A DNA stretch of 64,000 nucleotides, from the NCBI RefSeq assembly GCF_043555935.1, contig NZ_JBIGIB010000001.1, forward strand, positions 434,001 through 498,000. The letters are read 5' to 3'. Positions within the stretch are counted from its first letter, which is position 1, and each line of letters starts with the position of its first letter. Made by a program: the position numbers and the translations under genes. The DNA is from Pelomonas baiyunensis (GTDB lineage Bacteria > Pseudomonadota > Gammaproteobacteria > Burkholderiales > Burkholderiaceae_C). A model generated the notes under the pieces. That model was given only the letters and a program-made list of their open reading frames with translations, was not told the origin of the DNA and did no database searches. Positions 15,861-24,817 of this stretch are shown in pieces.

Positions 15861-16850
15861 TCACTGCATGAAGCCGATGCGCCCTTTCTTGGGCCCGCCG
15901 GCGGGCAGGTCGTCGCACAGCACCGTGCCGCGCCCGGCCAGCCGCGCGTTGCCGAAGCCGGTCATCCAGGCGCGCCGCATCTCCCGCGGGGCCAGTTCCG
16001 CCATGCGGTCCAGCACGGCGGCGCTGGGGTGTTCGTCGAAGCGCCGGCCCCAGTCGTGGCTGCCCCGCAGCGATGCGTACAGCCGCCGGGCAATGGCGCG
16101 GGCGGCGTCGAAGTCCGGCGCCTGCACCTCGAACACGTTGACGCGGTTCAGGATGGGGTCCGGGATGCTGCGCGCGTCATTCGCCGTGGCCACCCAGATG
16201 ACCTGGCTGGCGTCCACCGCCACTTCCGCGAACTCGTCGATGAAGGCGCTGGCGGTGTCGTGCTCCAGCAGGCTGTAAAGCGACCCCAACGGGTCGTAGG
16301 CCGCTTCGCCGCCGGCCTTGTCGATTTCGTCCACCACCATCACCGGGTTGGCGTATTCGCCGTCCACCAAGGCCTCGAACACCTTGCCGGCGCGGGCGCC
16401 TTTCCATTGGCTGCTGGCGCCGGACAGCACCCAGCCGGCGGTCAGTGAGCTCATGGACACAAAGCCCATGCCGGTGCCGAGCAGCTCGGCCAGCTGCCGC
16501 GCGAAGTGCGTCTTGCCCACCCCCGGCGGTCCGAGCAGCAGCAGCGGTGTGATCTCCAGCGCATCGCTGCTGCCGTCACACAGGGCGATCTGCCGCTTCA
16601 CGTCATCCAGCACCTCGTGGAAGTTGGGCATCTCGTCGTACAGCGCGTCCATCACCGGCAGCCCGGAGGGCTTGACCTGAAAGCGCTGCTCACCCTTTTC
16701 CAGCATGCGCTCGTAGGTGGCACGCAAGGACTCGTGCTCCTTGGGCGGCAGCTTCTCCAGCCGTTTGGACACATCCTCCAGCCGGTAAATGCTGCGCATG
16801 CGAGCCACCGGGATGCGAGGGGCGACACAGGTGAGGGCGGTACTGCTCAT
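15861..16850 (-). CDS. Lon-like AAA+ ATPase without protease domain
   Basis: A 329-residue AAA+ ATPase. The N-terminal helical part (VSKRLEKLPPKEHESLRATYERML, quoted in part) resembles the Lon pre-AAA region. Walker A is GPPGVGKT at 107-114, Walker B is MVVDEID at 171-177, sensor 1 is WVATANDARSIPDPILNR, and a sensor-2-like region lies at LAPREMRRAWMTGFGNARLA. The chain stops where Lon would continue to its Ser-Lys protease domain, so any proteolysis would need a partner. The ATG at 16850 is supported by AAGGAG 8 bases upstream; the longer frame start (16877) is not. It is the first gene of a possible two-gene unit with the 5'-nucleotidase. Confidence 0.85.
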   Translation of the reverse strand: MSSTALTCVAPRIPVARMRSIYRLEDVSKRLEKLPPKEHESLRATYERMLEKGEQRFQVKPSGLPVMDALYDEMPNFHEVLDDVKRQIALCDGSSDALEITPLLLLGPPGVGKTHFARQLAELLGTGMGFVSMSSLTAGWVLSGASSQWKGARAGKVFEALVDGEYANPVMVVDEIDKAGGEAAYDPLGSLYSLLEHDTASAFIDEFAEVAVDASQVIWVATANDARSIPDPILNRVNVFEVQAPDFDAARAIARRLYASLRGSHDWGRRFDEHPSAAVLDRMAELAPREMRRAWMTGFGNARLAGRGTVLCDDLPAGGPKKGRIGFMQ

Positions 16851-16940
16851 GCCGGAACTCCTTCCGAGTCCATTCAAGCAAAAACTGTTCGCCCCGTGGA
16901 CCTAGAGAAATCACCGAATCGCGCACCAGATCACGCGACG

Positions 16941-17066
16941 CCGATCCACGGATTCACGCTGACCCTGCGCGCGCAGCGCCGCAGTCCCTCCAGCGACTTG
17001 CGCTGATCCGGCTTTGCCGGGCAGCCGCAAATGCCCCCTTACCGCAGCTCCGCTGCGGTAAGGGGG
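16941..17066 (+). repeat. Direct repeat copy 1 with 14-bp perfect hairpin
   Basis: It begins CCGATCCACGGATTCAC and ends in a hairpin at 17034-17066: CCCCCTTACCGCAG, loop CTCCG, CTGCGGTAAGGGGG. It is closely matched by copy 2 at 17079-17209, including the internal block CGCTGATCCGGCTTTGCCGG. It has the form of a dispersed intergenic element typical of Comamonadaceae-like genomes (inference). Confidence 0.88.
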
Positions 17067-17078
17067 CGACACGCGTCA

Positions 17079-17209
17079 CCGATCCACTGATTCACATTGA
17101 CCCTGCGCGCGAAGCGCCGCAGCCCCTCCAGCAACTTGCGCTGATCCGGCTTTGCCGGGCAGCCGCAAGTGCCCCCTTGAGGGGGCCGCAGCTCCGCTGC
17201 GGTAGGGGG
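17079..17209 (+). repeat. Direct repeat copy 2
   Basis: It begins CCGATCCACTGATTCAC and repeats copy 1 with scattered substitutions. The hairpin region is altered: an inserted GAGGGGG segment gives CCCCCTTGAGGGGG as a separate small palindrome, next to CCGCAG-CTCCG-CTGCGG. It ends 5 bases before the gspF stop and could end gsp transcription, although it has no U-run on that strand. Confidence 0.88.
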
Positions 17210-17213
17210 TGGT

Positions 17214-18425
17214 CTATTTCACCCAGGTATTGAGCTGAATGATCGGCAGCAACACCGCCAGCACGATCAGCAGCACCACCGCGCCCATCGCCACGATCAG
17301 CAGCGGCTCCAGCAGCGTGGCGGCCGCCATCGAGCGGCGCTGCACTTCCACCCCCAGCTGGCGCGCCGCACGGCCCAGCATCTCGGGCAGTTGGCCGGTT
17401 TGCTCGCCCAGCCGGGCGAACATGGCCAGGATGCCGGGGAAGCGCTTCTTGCCTGCCAGGGCCGAGCCCAGCGGCGCGCCTTCGCGCACCATCACCAGCG
17501 CGTCCAGCGCGTCGGCCTGCATGGCGCGGTTGGACAAGGTTTCTGCCGCGGCCTGCAGCGCCTTCAAGATGGGCACGCCAGCGCCAGCCAGCATGGCCAG
17601 CGTGCCGGCAAAGCGCGCCGCGTTGTAGCCCCGGGCCAGCCGCCCCAGCAGCGGCAGGCGCAGGATGCCGGCATCGAACCGCAGCCGGAAGGCTGGGGCC
17701 TTCAGGGCGTACCGCAAGCCCATGCCGCCCGCGATCAGCGCGCCCAGCATGGCCCAGCCCCAGGCGCGCACGAAGTCGCTCACGGCCAGCATGGCCACGG
17801 TCAGCGCAGGCAGGGCGCGTTTGGAACTGGTGAAGACCGTGGCGATCTGCGGCACCACGTAGGTGACGAGGAAGATCACGATCATCACGGAGATGAGGGA
17901 CACGATGGCCGGATAAGCCATGGCGCCCACCAGCTTGGCCTTCAGGTCCTGGCGTTCTTCCAGGTCGTCGGCCAGCTTTTCCAGCACCTGGCCGAGCGCG
18001 CCGCTTTGTTCACCGGCGGCCACCACGCCGCGGTACACCTCGTCGAACTCGCGCGGGGCCGAGGCCAGCGCGCGGGCAAAGGCCGAGCCGGCATTCACCT
18101 CGGCCTTGAGCTGACTGATGAGCTCGCGTTGCTTGGTGTCTTCGCTCTCTTCGGCCAGCGCGGTCAGTGCCCGCTCAATCGGCAGGCCGGAGCCCACCAG
18201 GCCGGCGAGCTGACGCGTCCACACCGCCAGTGCCGTGGGGCTGAACACGCGGCGCGTGAAGCGGCTGCCTTCCTGCGCGCCATGCTGCTGCACGGTCTCG
18301 ATGGACAGCGGCGTGAGACCCAAGGCGCGCACGGCCGCCCGGGCGGCGCGAGGGTTGTCGGCTTCGATCAGGCCGCTGCTTTGGCGGCCGGCGTCGGTGA
18401 GGGCTTCGTACTTGTAGGCGGGCAC
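17214..18425 (-). CDS. gspF: Type II secretion inner-membrane platform protein GspF
   Basis: A 403-residue polytopic protein. It opens MPAYKYEALTDAGRQSSGLIEADN, the GspF/PilC start. It has two T2SSF domains (about 70-195 and 270-395) and three hydrophobic segments: VGAMAYPAIVSLISVMIVIF near 165-185, AWGWAMLGALIAGGMGL near 218-234, and AMGAVVLLIVLAVLLPII near 378-395. VYRGVVAAGEQSGALGQVLE and MFARLGEQTGQLPEML are the duplicated family motifs. It couples the GspE ATPase to pseudopilus assembly. It is the last gene of the gspG-F operon, 10 bases after gspE. Confidence 0.96.
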   Translation of the reverse strand: MPAYKYEALTDAGRQSSGLIEADNPRAARAAVRALGLTPLSIETVQQHGAQEGSRFTRRVFSPTALAVWTRQLAGLVGSGLPIERALTALAEESEDTKQRELISQLKAEVNAGSAFARALASAPREFDEVYRGVVAAGEQSGALGQVLEKLADDLEERQDLKAKLVGAMAYPAIVSLISVMIVIFLVTYVVPQIATVFTSSKRALPALTVAMLAVSDFVRAWGWAMLGALIAGGMGLRYALKAPAFRLRFDAGILRLPLLGRLARGYNAARFAGTLAMLAGAGVPILKALQAAAETLSNRAMQADALDALVMVREGAPLGSALAGKKRFPGILAMFARLGEQTGQLPEMLGRAARQLGVEVQRRSMAAATLLEPLLIVAMGAVVLLIVLAVLLPIIQLNTWVK

Positions 18426-18435
18426 GACGGCGACC

Positions 18436-19860
18436 TCAGTCTCGGGTCACGCGAAGGACTTCTTCGAGCGACGTCACGCCGGCTGCAATCAGGCGTTCAC
18501 CGTCCTCGCGCATGGACCGCAGGCCGGCGGCGCGGGCGGCGGTGGTCAGCTCGGATTCTGCGGCCTGCTGGTGAATCAGGTTGCGCACGGCCTCGTCGGC
18601 CACCATCAGCTCGTACACGCCGGTGCGGCCCTTGTAGCCGGTGTGGCCGCAGCTGTCGCATCCCACCGGGTGCCAGTGGCCGTGTTCGTCCTGGCGCTTG
18701 CAGTCGGGGCACAGGCGGCGCACCAGGCGCTGCGCCAGCACGCCCAAGAGCGATGACGACAGCAGGAAGGGCTCGACGCCCATGTCGGTCAGCCGGGTCA
18801 CGGCGCTGGGGGCGTCGTTGGTGTGCAGCGTGGCCAGCACCAGGTGGCCGGTGAGGGACGCCTGGATGGCGATCTGCGCGGTCTCGTAGTCGCGGATCTC
18901 GCCAATCATGATGACGTCCGGGTCCTGGCGCAGGATGGCGCGCAGGGCCTTGGCGAAGGTCAGGTCGATCTTGGCGTTGACTTGCGTCTGGCCGATGCCG
19001 GGCAGTTCGTACTCGATCGGGTCTTCCACCGTCAGCACGTTGGTGGTGCTGGTGTCCACGGTCTGCAGCGAGGCGTAGAGCGAGGTGGTTTTGCCCGAGC
19101 CGGTGGGGCCGGTCACGAGCACGATGCCGTGCGGCTGCTGCACCAGTTTCTTGAAGGCTGACAGCACCGCGCCGTCCATGCCCAGGCCTTCCAGCGTGAA
19201 CTTGGATTCGCTCTTGTCCAGCAGGCGCAGCACCGCGCGTTCGCCGTGGGCCGAGGGCAGCGTGGACACGCGCACGTCGATCGCGCGGCCGCCAATGCGC
19301 AGCGAGATGCGGCCGTCCTGCGGCAGGCGCTTTTCGGCGATGTCCAGCTCGGCCATGATCTTCAGCCGGCTGATGAGCGCGGCGTGCAGGGCCTTGTTGG
19401 GCTGCACCACCTCGCGCAGCGTGCCGTCCACGCGGAAGCGCACCGAGCTGCTGCGCTCGTAGGGCTCGATGTGGATGTCGCTCGCGCCGTCCTTCGCGGC
19501 CTGCGTCAGCAGCGCGTTGAGCATGCGGATGATGGGCGCGTCGTTCGCGGCCTCCAGCAGGTCTTCCACCGCCGGCAGGTCCTGCATCATGCGGGAGAGG
19601 TCCACCGCGCTTTCCACCTCGCCCACCACCACGGCCGCGCTGCTCTCGCTGCCGGCATAGGCGGCATTGATGCGCTCGGCCAGGGCCGGTGCGGCCTCGG
19701 CTTCCAGCCGGTCGACGACGTACAGCCGCTGCACTTCTGACAGCGTGGCCCAGCCCACATCGGGCGGCGTCCACAGCGTCAGGCGGTCGCCGTCGTCCTC
19801 CAGCAGCACGCAGTTGGCCTTGGCGAAGGCATAAGGCAGGGGGTGGCGGGTGGCGGCCAT
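18436..19860 (-). CDS. gspE: Type II secretion ATPase GspE
   Basis: A 474-residue hexameric secretion ATPase that powers pseudopilus growth. Walker A is GPTGSGKTTSLYASLQ, followed by the Asp box TVEDPIEYELPGIGQTQVN and Walker B LRQDPDVIMIGEIRDYETA. The His box is LTGHLVLATLHTNDAPSA. The zinc-binding cysteine module CPDCKRQ...CDSCGHTGYKGRTG is intact. The N-terminal domain is short (first motif DIHIEPYERSSSVRFRVDG near residue 125), typical of non-enterobacterial GspE. It is 12 bases downstream of gspD. Confidence 0.97.
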   Translation of the reverse strand: MAATRHPLPYAFAKANCVLLEDDGDRLTLWTPPDVGWATLSEVQRLYVVDRLEAEAAPALAERINAAYAGSESSAAVVVGEVESAVDLSRMMQDLPAVEDLLEAANDAPIIRMLNALLTQAAKDGASDIHIEPYERSSSVRFRVDGTLREVVQPNKALHAALISRLKIMAELDIAEKRLPQDGRISLRIGGRAIDVRVSTLPSAHGERAVLRLLDKSESKFTLEGLGMDGAVLSAFKKLVQQPHGIVLVTGPTGSGKTTSLYASLQTVDTSTTNVLTVEDPIEYELPGIGQTQVNAKIDLTFAKALRAILRQDPDVIMIGEIRDYETAQIAIQASLTGHLVLATLHTNDAPSAVTRLTDMGVEPFLLSSSLLGVLAQRLVRRLCPDCKRQDEHGHWHPVGCDSCGHTGYKGRTGVYELMVADEAVRNLIHQQAAESELTTAARAAGLRSMREDGERLIAAGVTSLEEVLRVTRD

Positions 19861-19872
19861 GGCGTGCGTGAC

Positions 19873-22068
19873 TTACTTCTGGGGCAGGGCCTTGGCGGGG
19901 GACGACTTCGGCTCCGGCAGCACCGGCGCGCCGGTGTCGGGCAGGATCAGGCTCTTTTGCGGCTGGGCGCCTTCCTGCACCGCGCGGATGCTTTGGTAGC
20001 GGTCCAGCGTCAACTGGTTGGCACTGTCGGCCGAGCGCATCACCACCGGGCGCAGGAACACCATCAGGTTGGTCTTCACGCGCTTGCGGTTCTTGCTGCT
20101 GAACAGGTTGCCGATGACCGGAATCTTGGACAGGCCGGGCACGCCGTCGTCACCGTCGGTGTACTCGTCCTTCAGCAGGCCACCCAGCACGATGATGTCG
20201 CCGTCGTCGACGACCACCGAGGTTTCGATGGCGCTCTTGTCCAGCGTCGGGCCCGTGGTGCCGTTGGAGCCAGGCACGACGGACGAGTTCTCCTGGTACA
20301 CCACCATGCGCACCGCGCCGCCCTCGCCGATCTGGCTCTTGACCTTCAGCGTCAGGCCCACGTCCTTGCGGTCCACCGTGGTGAACGGGTTCACCGTGCT
20401 GCCGCTGGTGGAGGTGCTGGCGTAAGAGCCGGTCACGAAGGGCACGTTCTGGCCGATCACGATGCGGGCTTCCTCGTTGTCCAGCGACACGAGGTTGGGC
20501 GTGGACAGCACGTTCGCGCCGCTCTGGCTCTCGAAGAAGTTGGCGACCGCGCCCAGCGTGTAGACGCTGCCGAACTTCTTGAGCAGGCCGATGTTCAGCC
20601 CCGACGGCGCCGAGCCGCTGGACAGCGCCGACGTGATGCCGCTGGTGCCGTTGGCCACCGCACCGGTGGCGTTGATGATGTTGGCCAGCCCGGTGCCGAA
20701 GTTGGTGCCGGCGCCGGTGATGCTGCTGTCACCCTTGCTGCCGAACATGTTCTGCCACTGCACGCCGAACTGCGCGGCCTTGGTGTTGTCGATCTTCACG
20801 ATCAACGACTCCACGTACACCTGGGCGCGGCGGGCATCCAATTGCTCGATGACGGCGCGCACCTGGCGGTACAGCGGCTCAGGCGCAGTGATGATGAGCG
20901 AGTTGGTGGACGGGTCGGCCTGCACGAAGCCGCCGGTGGACGGGCCGGCCGACTGGCTCAGCGGCGACGTGGCGGCCGCGGAGTTCATGCCGCCACCGCT
21001 GCTGCCCGTGGCACTGGTGTTCGTGAGGTTCTGGCCGTTAGTGGCCAGCGTGTTGCCGCCGTTGAGGCTGGAGCCGGTGGTTGAGCCCGTGCTGCTGCTG
21101 TTGCCACTGCTGCCGGCTGCGGCGGCCCCGAAGGCGGCGCGCAGCACCGTGGCCAGTTTGGTGGCGTCGGCGTTCTTCAGGTAGACCACGCGAATCGCGT
21201 TGCCGCCGTCGCTGCTGGGCTGGTCCAGCTTGTCCACCATGGAACGCACGGCGGCCAATCGGGTGGGGTTGCTGGCGCGCAGGATCAGGCCGTTGGAGCG
21301 CGGGTCCACCAGCACGCTGACCGAGCCGCCGGCTTGCCCGGGCACCGCCGCACCGGTGGCGCTGCCGCCATCGGCCAGGCGCTGCACCAGCGGGGCCAGG
21401 TCGGCCGCCACCGCGTGCTTGAGCGGCACGATCTCGATGTCGCTGCTGCCCGGCGTGTCCATGGCCGCGATGATCTTGGCGATGCGCTGGAGGTTGTCCG
21501 CGTAGTCGGTGATCACCAGGCTGTTGTTGCCCGGGTTGGCGTTGATGGTGTTGTTGGGGCTGATCAGCGGGCGCAGCACGGCCACGAGGTTGTTGGCGTT
21601 CTCGTGCTGCACGCGGAAGATCTGCGTGAGGATCTGGTCGCCCCGAGCGCCCGAGCTTTCCACGGCCACCGAGCTGGCCTGCAGCTTGGCGTCGGGCTCC
21701 GGCAGGACCTTCAGGAAGCCGGCGGCTTCCACCACCGTAAAGCCCAGGCCGCGCAGCGCCGCCAGGTAGTTGCGGTAGGCGTCGGCCACCGACACGGGCT
21801 GCTCGCTGTAGACCGTGATCGTGCCCTTCACGCGGGGGTCGATGATGATCTGGCGGTTCAGCATCACGCCGATGGCGCGGGTCACGGCCTCGATGTCGGC
21901 GTTCACGAAGTTCAGCGTGACGGGCGAGCTGGCCTTGACGGCGGGGCCGGCCGGGCGGCCGCGCTGCACGCCGGCGTTGTCAGGCTGGGCGAGCGCGTTG
22001 CTGGTGTTCAGCAGCAGGGCGGTGATCGCGGCAGCGGCCGTGGCGGTGCGTTGGAGATTCATGATCAT
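19873..22068 (-). CDS. gspD: Type II secretion outer-membrane secretin GspD
   Basis: A 731-residue secretin. It has a signal peptide (about 1-28), N0 domain (VTLNFVNADIEAVTRAIGVM), N1-N3 domains with a Ser/Gly/Asn/Thr-rich insertion near residues 315-375, and the secretin core. The core includes VLSTPNLVSLDNEEARIVIG, VGLTLKVKSQIG, VVVDDGDIIVLGGLLKDEY and VPGLSKIPVIGNLFSSKNR. It forms the outer-membrane channel. The start at 22068 overlaps the gspN stop by 4 bases; a second ATG lies 6 bases further in. The C-terminal tail is Pro/Lys-rich, and a pilotin-binding S domain is not evident. Confidence 0.97.
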   Translation of the reverse strand: MIMNLQRTATAAAAITALLLNTSNALAQPDNAGVQRGRPAGPAVKASSPVTLNFVNADIEAVTRAIGVMLNRQIIIDPRVKGTITVYSEQPVSVADAYRNYLAALRGLGFTVVEAAGFLKVLPEPDAKLQASSVAVESSGARGDQILTQIFRVQHENANNLVAVLRPLISPNNTINANPGNNSLVITDYADNLQRIAKIIAAMDTPGSSDIEIVPLKHAVAADLAPLVQRLADGGSATGAAVPGQAGGSVSVLVDPRSNGLILRASNPTRLAAVRSMVDKLDQPSSDGGNAIRVVYLKNADATKLATVLRAAFGAAAAGSSGNSSSTGSTTGSSLNGGNTLATNGQNLTNTSATGSSGGGMNSAAATSPLSQSAGPSTGGFVQADPSTNSLIITAPEPLYRQVRAVIEQLDARRAQVYVESLIVKIDNTKAAQFGVQWQNMFGSKGDSSITGAGTNFGTGLANIINATGAVANGTSGITSALSSGSAPSGLNIGLLKKFGSVYTLGAVANFFESQSGANVLSTPNLVSLDNEEARIVIGQNVPFVTGSYASTSTSGSTVNPFTTVDRKDVGLTLKVKSQIGEGGAVRMVVYQENSSVVPGSNGTTGPTLDKSAIETSVVVDDGDIIVLGGLLKDEYTDGDDGVPGLSKIPVIGNLFSSKNRKRVKTNLMVFLRPVVMRSADSANQLTLDRYQSIRAVQEGAQPQKSLILPDTGAPVLPEPKSSPAKALPQK

Positions 22069-22943
22069 CCGATCGTCAGGACGGAGCGTGCGCCTTGGCG
22101 GCGCCCGATGATGTTCAGCAGGTTGTTCAGCGCTTCTTCGCGGCCCGGTGCGGCCGTGGCCTCGCCGGTGAAGCGGCTCTTGCCCCCCGGGTTCAGCACG
22201 CCCACGCCCGACAGCTGCAGCGCGCCTTCCAGCGTGGACAGGCGCATGGTGCTGGCGCCCGGCGTGGCCGTGTCGGCGGTGACGGTGAAGCGGTAGCTGC
22301 CCAGCGGTGCCACGGTGGACACGCGGGACGAGAGGTTCAGCAGGTCCAGCTGCAGTTCGCCGAACTGGCGCCAGCGGCCCTGCACGGATTCCAGCCGCAG
22401 GTCACGCGCCGACAGCCGCAGCGAACCCGTCAGCTGCAGCGTGTTCCAGGGCGTGCCCAGGCCGGCCAGCAGGTCGGCCGGCAGCCGAGCCAGCCAGTCG
22501 GCCTTGCTGTCCACGCTCACATCCACGCGGCCCAGTCCGGGGCGGATGCCCAGCAGCAACTCGCCGTTGATGCAACAGTCTTGCCGGGCCGCCAGCTGCA
22601 GGCCCGAGCCCTTGACGGCCAGCTTCCAGTGCATGCGGCCGGGCAGGGCGGCGGCGTCACGGCTGCCGACGCCGCCGGTCAGCACCAGCACGCCCGAGCC
22701 GTTCCAGATGCTGCCGCGGGTGTCGACGATCAGCACGTGTTCGCCAGACGCCGAGGCCACGGCCCGGGCCAGCCAGCTGGCCGGCGCGAACATCACCAGC
22801 GCGGCCACCACACCTACCAGGGCGCCGCCAATGCTCCAGCGCTTGGGCGTGACATGCCGCACCGCCCGGCCACCGGCGGCAGGCAGGCCCAGCACCGAGT
22901 CCAAGGCCACCGTGGGCGCGTTGTCTTTCTTGAACCAGGCCAT
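22065..22943 (-). CDS. gspN: Type II secretion protein GspN
   Basis: A 292-residue protein with one N-terminal membrane segment (about 38-58) and a beta-rich periplasmic part. Landmarks are GSIWNGSGVLVLTGG, LPGRMHWKLAVKGSGLQL, GTPWNTLQLTGSLRLSARDL and LSTLEGALQLSGVGVL. The position between gspM and gspD supports GspN. It is an accessory part of the inner-membrane assembly, absent from many systems. The ATG at 22943 shares a TGATG junction with the gspM stop. Confidence 0.85.
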   Translation of the reverse strand: MAWFKKDNAPTVALDSVLGLPAAGGRAVRHVTPKRWSIGGALVGVVAALVMFAPASWLARAVASASGEHVLIVDTRGSIWNGSGVLVLTGGVGSRDAAALPGRMHWKLAVKGSGLQLAARQDCCINGELLLGIRPGLGRVDVSVDSKADWLARLPADLLAGLGTPWNTLQLTGSLRLSARDLRLESVQGRWRQFGELQLDLLNLSSRVSTVAPLGSYRFTVTADTATPGASTMRLSTLEGALQLSGVGVLNPGGKSRFTGEATAAPGREEALNNLLNIIGRRQGARSVLTIG

Positions 22944-23467
22944 CAGTTGTTCCCCAGCACCAGCACGATGCTGCCGGCAAAGCCCTTGGGGCCGCGCGTG
23001 AGTTGCGCCTCCACCGGGCGGGCACGGGCGGCCGAGCGGGCCTCGCCCAGCCAGGCCTGCAATTGCTCTGGCGAGACGCCGTTGAGGGTGACGATGGCGC
23101 GGTCGCCCGTCAGGTTCAGGCGGGCCGCCGGGCCGAGGTGTTCGACCGACGCGGTCAAGGCCGCTTGGGCCTGGGCCGGCGGCACGGCCGGTGCGGCCCG
23201 CAGGGCCTTGGCCTCCACGGCTTGGGCTTGCATCTGTTGCAGTTGCAGCTCCAGCTTCTCCAGCTCGGCGGGCGAGGTTTTCAGGGTGCGCAGGGCCGGG
23301 GCCAGCAGCACGCTCCAGCCCAGCAGCAGCGCCAGCAGCACGCCGGCCACGCCCAGCGTCAGCCGCTCGCGCTCGCCCAGAGCCTGCCATTGCGCCAGGG
23401 CCTGGCCCTTGGCTTGTTGGAACTGCGCGGCGAGCCCGTCGCCGGCAGGGTTGCGTGAAGAAGCCAT
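22943..23467 (-). CDS. gspM: Type II secretion protein GspM
   Basis: A 174-residue bitopic inner-membrane protein. It has a short cytoplasmic head with QWQALGERERLTLGVAGVLLAL (membrane segment about 38-57), a coiled-coil-forming segment (ELEKLELQLQQMQAQAVEAKALR) and a ferredoxin-like periplasmic domain that includes GVSPEQLQAWLGEA. It pairs with GspL to hold the GspE ATPase. The ATG at 23467 overlaps the gspL stop (TGATG). Confidence 0.9.
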   Translation of the reverse strand: MASSRNPAGDGLAAQFQQAKGQALAQWQALGERERLTLGVAGVLLALLLGWSVLLAPALRTLKTSPAELEKLELQLQQMQAQAVEAKALRAAPAVPPAQAQAALTASVEHLGPAARLNLTGDRAIVTLNGVSPEQLQAWLGEARSAARARPVEAQLTRGPKGFAGSIVLVLGNN

Positions 23468-24711
23468 CAGGAGCGTCCTTGCGCGGCGGCGCGGCTGATG
23501 GTCAGCTTGCCCTCGCTGGCGTCCAGCTGCCAGCCTTCGCTGCGCAGCTGGGTGCGGAAGTTGTCGACTTGTTGCGGCGCCCAGCCCTGGCCAGACAGCG
23601 TGAGCCGCCCGGGCTCGAACGCCAGGGCTTCGGTCGGCGGGCGGTCGCTGGGCCAGGCGGTTGCGGCGGCGCCGAGCAGGGCTTCCAGGTCTTGTTCGCC
23701 CACGGCGCCGGCGGTGGCGCGCAGCAGGTCCAGCTGCTTTTGCATCTGCACCGGTGCGTCGAGGATGGCGCGCACCTGCGGGAACGCCTCGGTCAGCGCG
23801 GCCGTGACGGCTTCGCGCCGGGCGGCCACTTCGCGGTGCTGGTGCCAGGCCCAGAGGTTCAGCCCCAGCAACTGCACCAGGGCCAGGCCCGCCAGGCCGT
23901 AGCGCACCGGGCGCCAGGGCTTGCGCATCAGCGCGCGGTGCAGCAGGCGCAGGGCGCGCACGCCGCGGGCCCGTGGGGCGAGGTCGAACTGGCGCAGGTT
24001 CCAGGGGCTGTCCACCACGGCCAGCGCGCGTTGCGCAGGCGTCTGCACGGTGACGGTGGTGCCCAGCCAGCGTTCGGCCGCGGTGGCGACGGCGGGCGTG
24101 GCGGTCCATTGCGCAGCGTGCACCAGGCCCGGCGGGAAGAACTGGCGCGGCAGGCCGCCTTCCAGCGGCAGGGTGGTGACGCCGTCCTGGTGGCTCCAGC
24201 GCAGCGCGGGCGTGGTGCTGTCGGGCTGCGCTTCGAAGAAATGACCGCGGGCCTGCGCGTCAGGCCAGGCCAGGGGCGCCACGCGGTCCACGAACACCTG
24301 GGCGGCGTCCAGCGCGGCGAGGTGGTCGGCCAACCAGGGGCGCGAGGTGATGGCCACCCACGCGGTGTCGCCACCCAAGGCATCGGGCTCTAGCGCGAAG
24401 TGCAAGGCGTCGGGCTCGTCCAGCAGGGCTTCTTCCAGGCGCCCGGCGAGCGCCGCACGCATCTGGCGGCCGGCGCGGGGCAGTTCCACCTGGCGCCAGC
24501 TGAGGTCGGACTCGGCCACCACCGCGATCACCGTGTCGGCCGAGGGCAGCGACGCGGCCGGCGCACGGCCCTCGGTGGTGAGGGTCTGGCCGTCGTCGGT
24601 GAGTGCGTAGTCGTACTCGCGCAGGGCATCGCTGCGCTGCGGCTCGGGCAAGGCGCGGCCGGGCGCGCCAAGGCGCACTCGCGGGGGCAGGAACAGCAGC
24701 AGGGTGCTCAT
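23467..24711 (-). CDS. gspL: Type II secretion protein GspL
   Basis: A 414-residue protein: actin-like cytoplasmic domain (start MSTLLLFLPPRVRLG; VIAVVAESDLSWRQVELP; LHFALEPDALGG), one membrane segment near residues 250-270 (PVRYGLAGLALVQLLGLNLWA), then a periplasmic ferredoxin-like domain near the C-terminus. It recruits GspE to the membrane and binds GspM. It starts 106 bases after the gspK stop, the only sizeable gap inside the operon; that gap holds nothing I can identify. Confidence 0.92.
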   Translation of the reverse strand: MSTLLLFLPPRVRLGAPGRALPEPQRSDALREYDYALTDDGQTLTTEGRAPAASLPSADTVIAVVAESDLSWRQVELPRAGRQMRAALAGRLEEALLDEPDALHFALEPDALGGDTAWVAITSRPWLADHLAALDAAQVFVDRVAPLAWPDAQARGHFFEAQPDSTTPALRWSHQDGVTTLPLEGGLPRQFFPPGLVHAAQWTATPAVATAAERWLGTTVTVQTPAQRALAVVDSPWNLRQFDLAPRARGVRALRLLHRALMRKPWRPVRYGLAGLALVQLLGLNLWAWHQHREVAARREAVTAALTEAFPQVRAILDAPVQMQKQLDLLRATAGAVGEQDLEALLGAAATAWPSDRPPTEALAFEPGRLTLSGQGWAPQQVDNFRTQLRSEGWQLDASEGKLTISRAAAQGRS

Positions 24712-24817
24712 AGGGGGTGGGCTCAGGCGCGGCGCATTCTAGGAGGGGGTGGGCCGCTTTCCGTGGCCGTGGCGGGGCAGAGGGTGACGAGGTGTCGCCG
24801 GGTTCGAGTTCGCAACA

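Larger units (their letters stand above)
16851..17213. other. Non-coding interval carrying two repeat copies
   Basis: This 363-base stretch between the AAA ATPase start and the gspF stop holds no convincing gene. It contains two copies of a roughly 130-base repeat (annotated separately). The left 90 bases should include the promoter of the AAA ATPase gene, but I see no clear -10/-35 pair. Confidence 0.6.

Noticed and set aside
16941..17209. CRISPR or tRNA-like array
   Set aside because: Only two copies of a ~130-base unit and no regular spacers. The hairpins do not fold as tRNA.
24712..24817. tRNA-like GGGTTCGAGTTCGCAAC in the gspK-gspL gap
   Set aside because: It resembles a T-arm by chance. 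No acceptor stem, D-arm or anticodon arm can be built around it.
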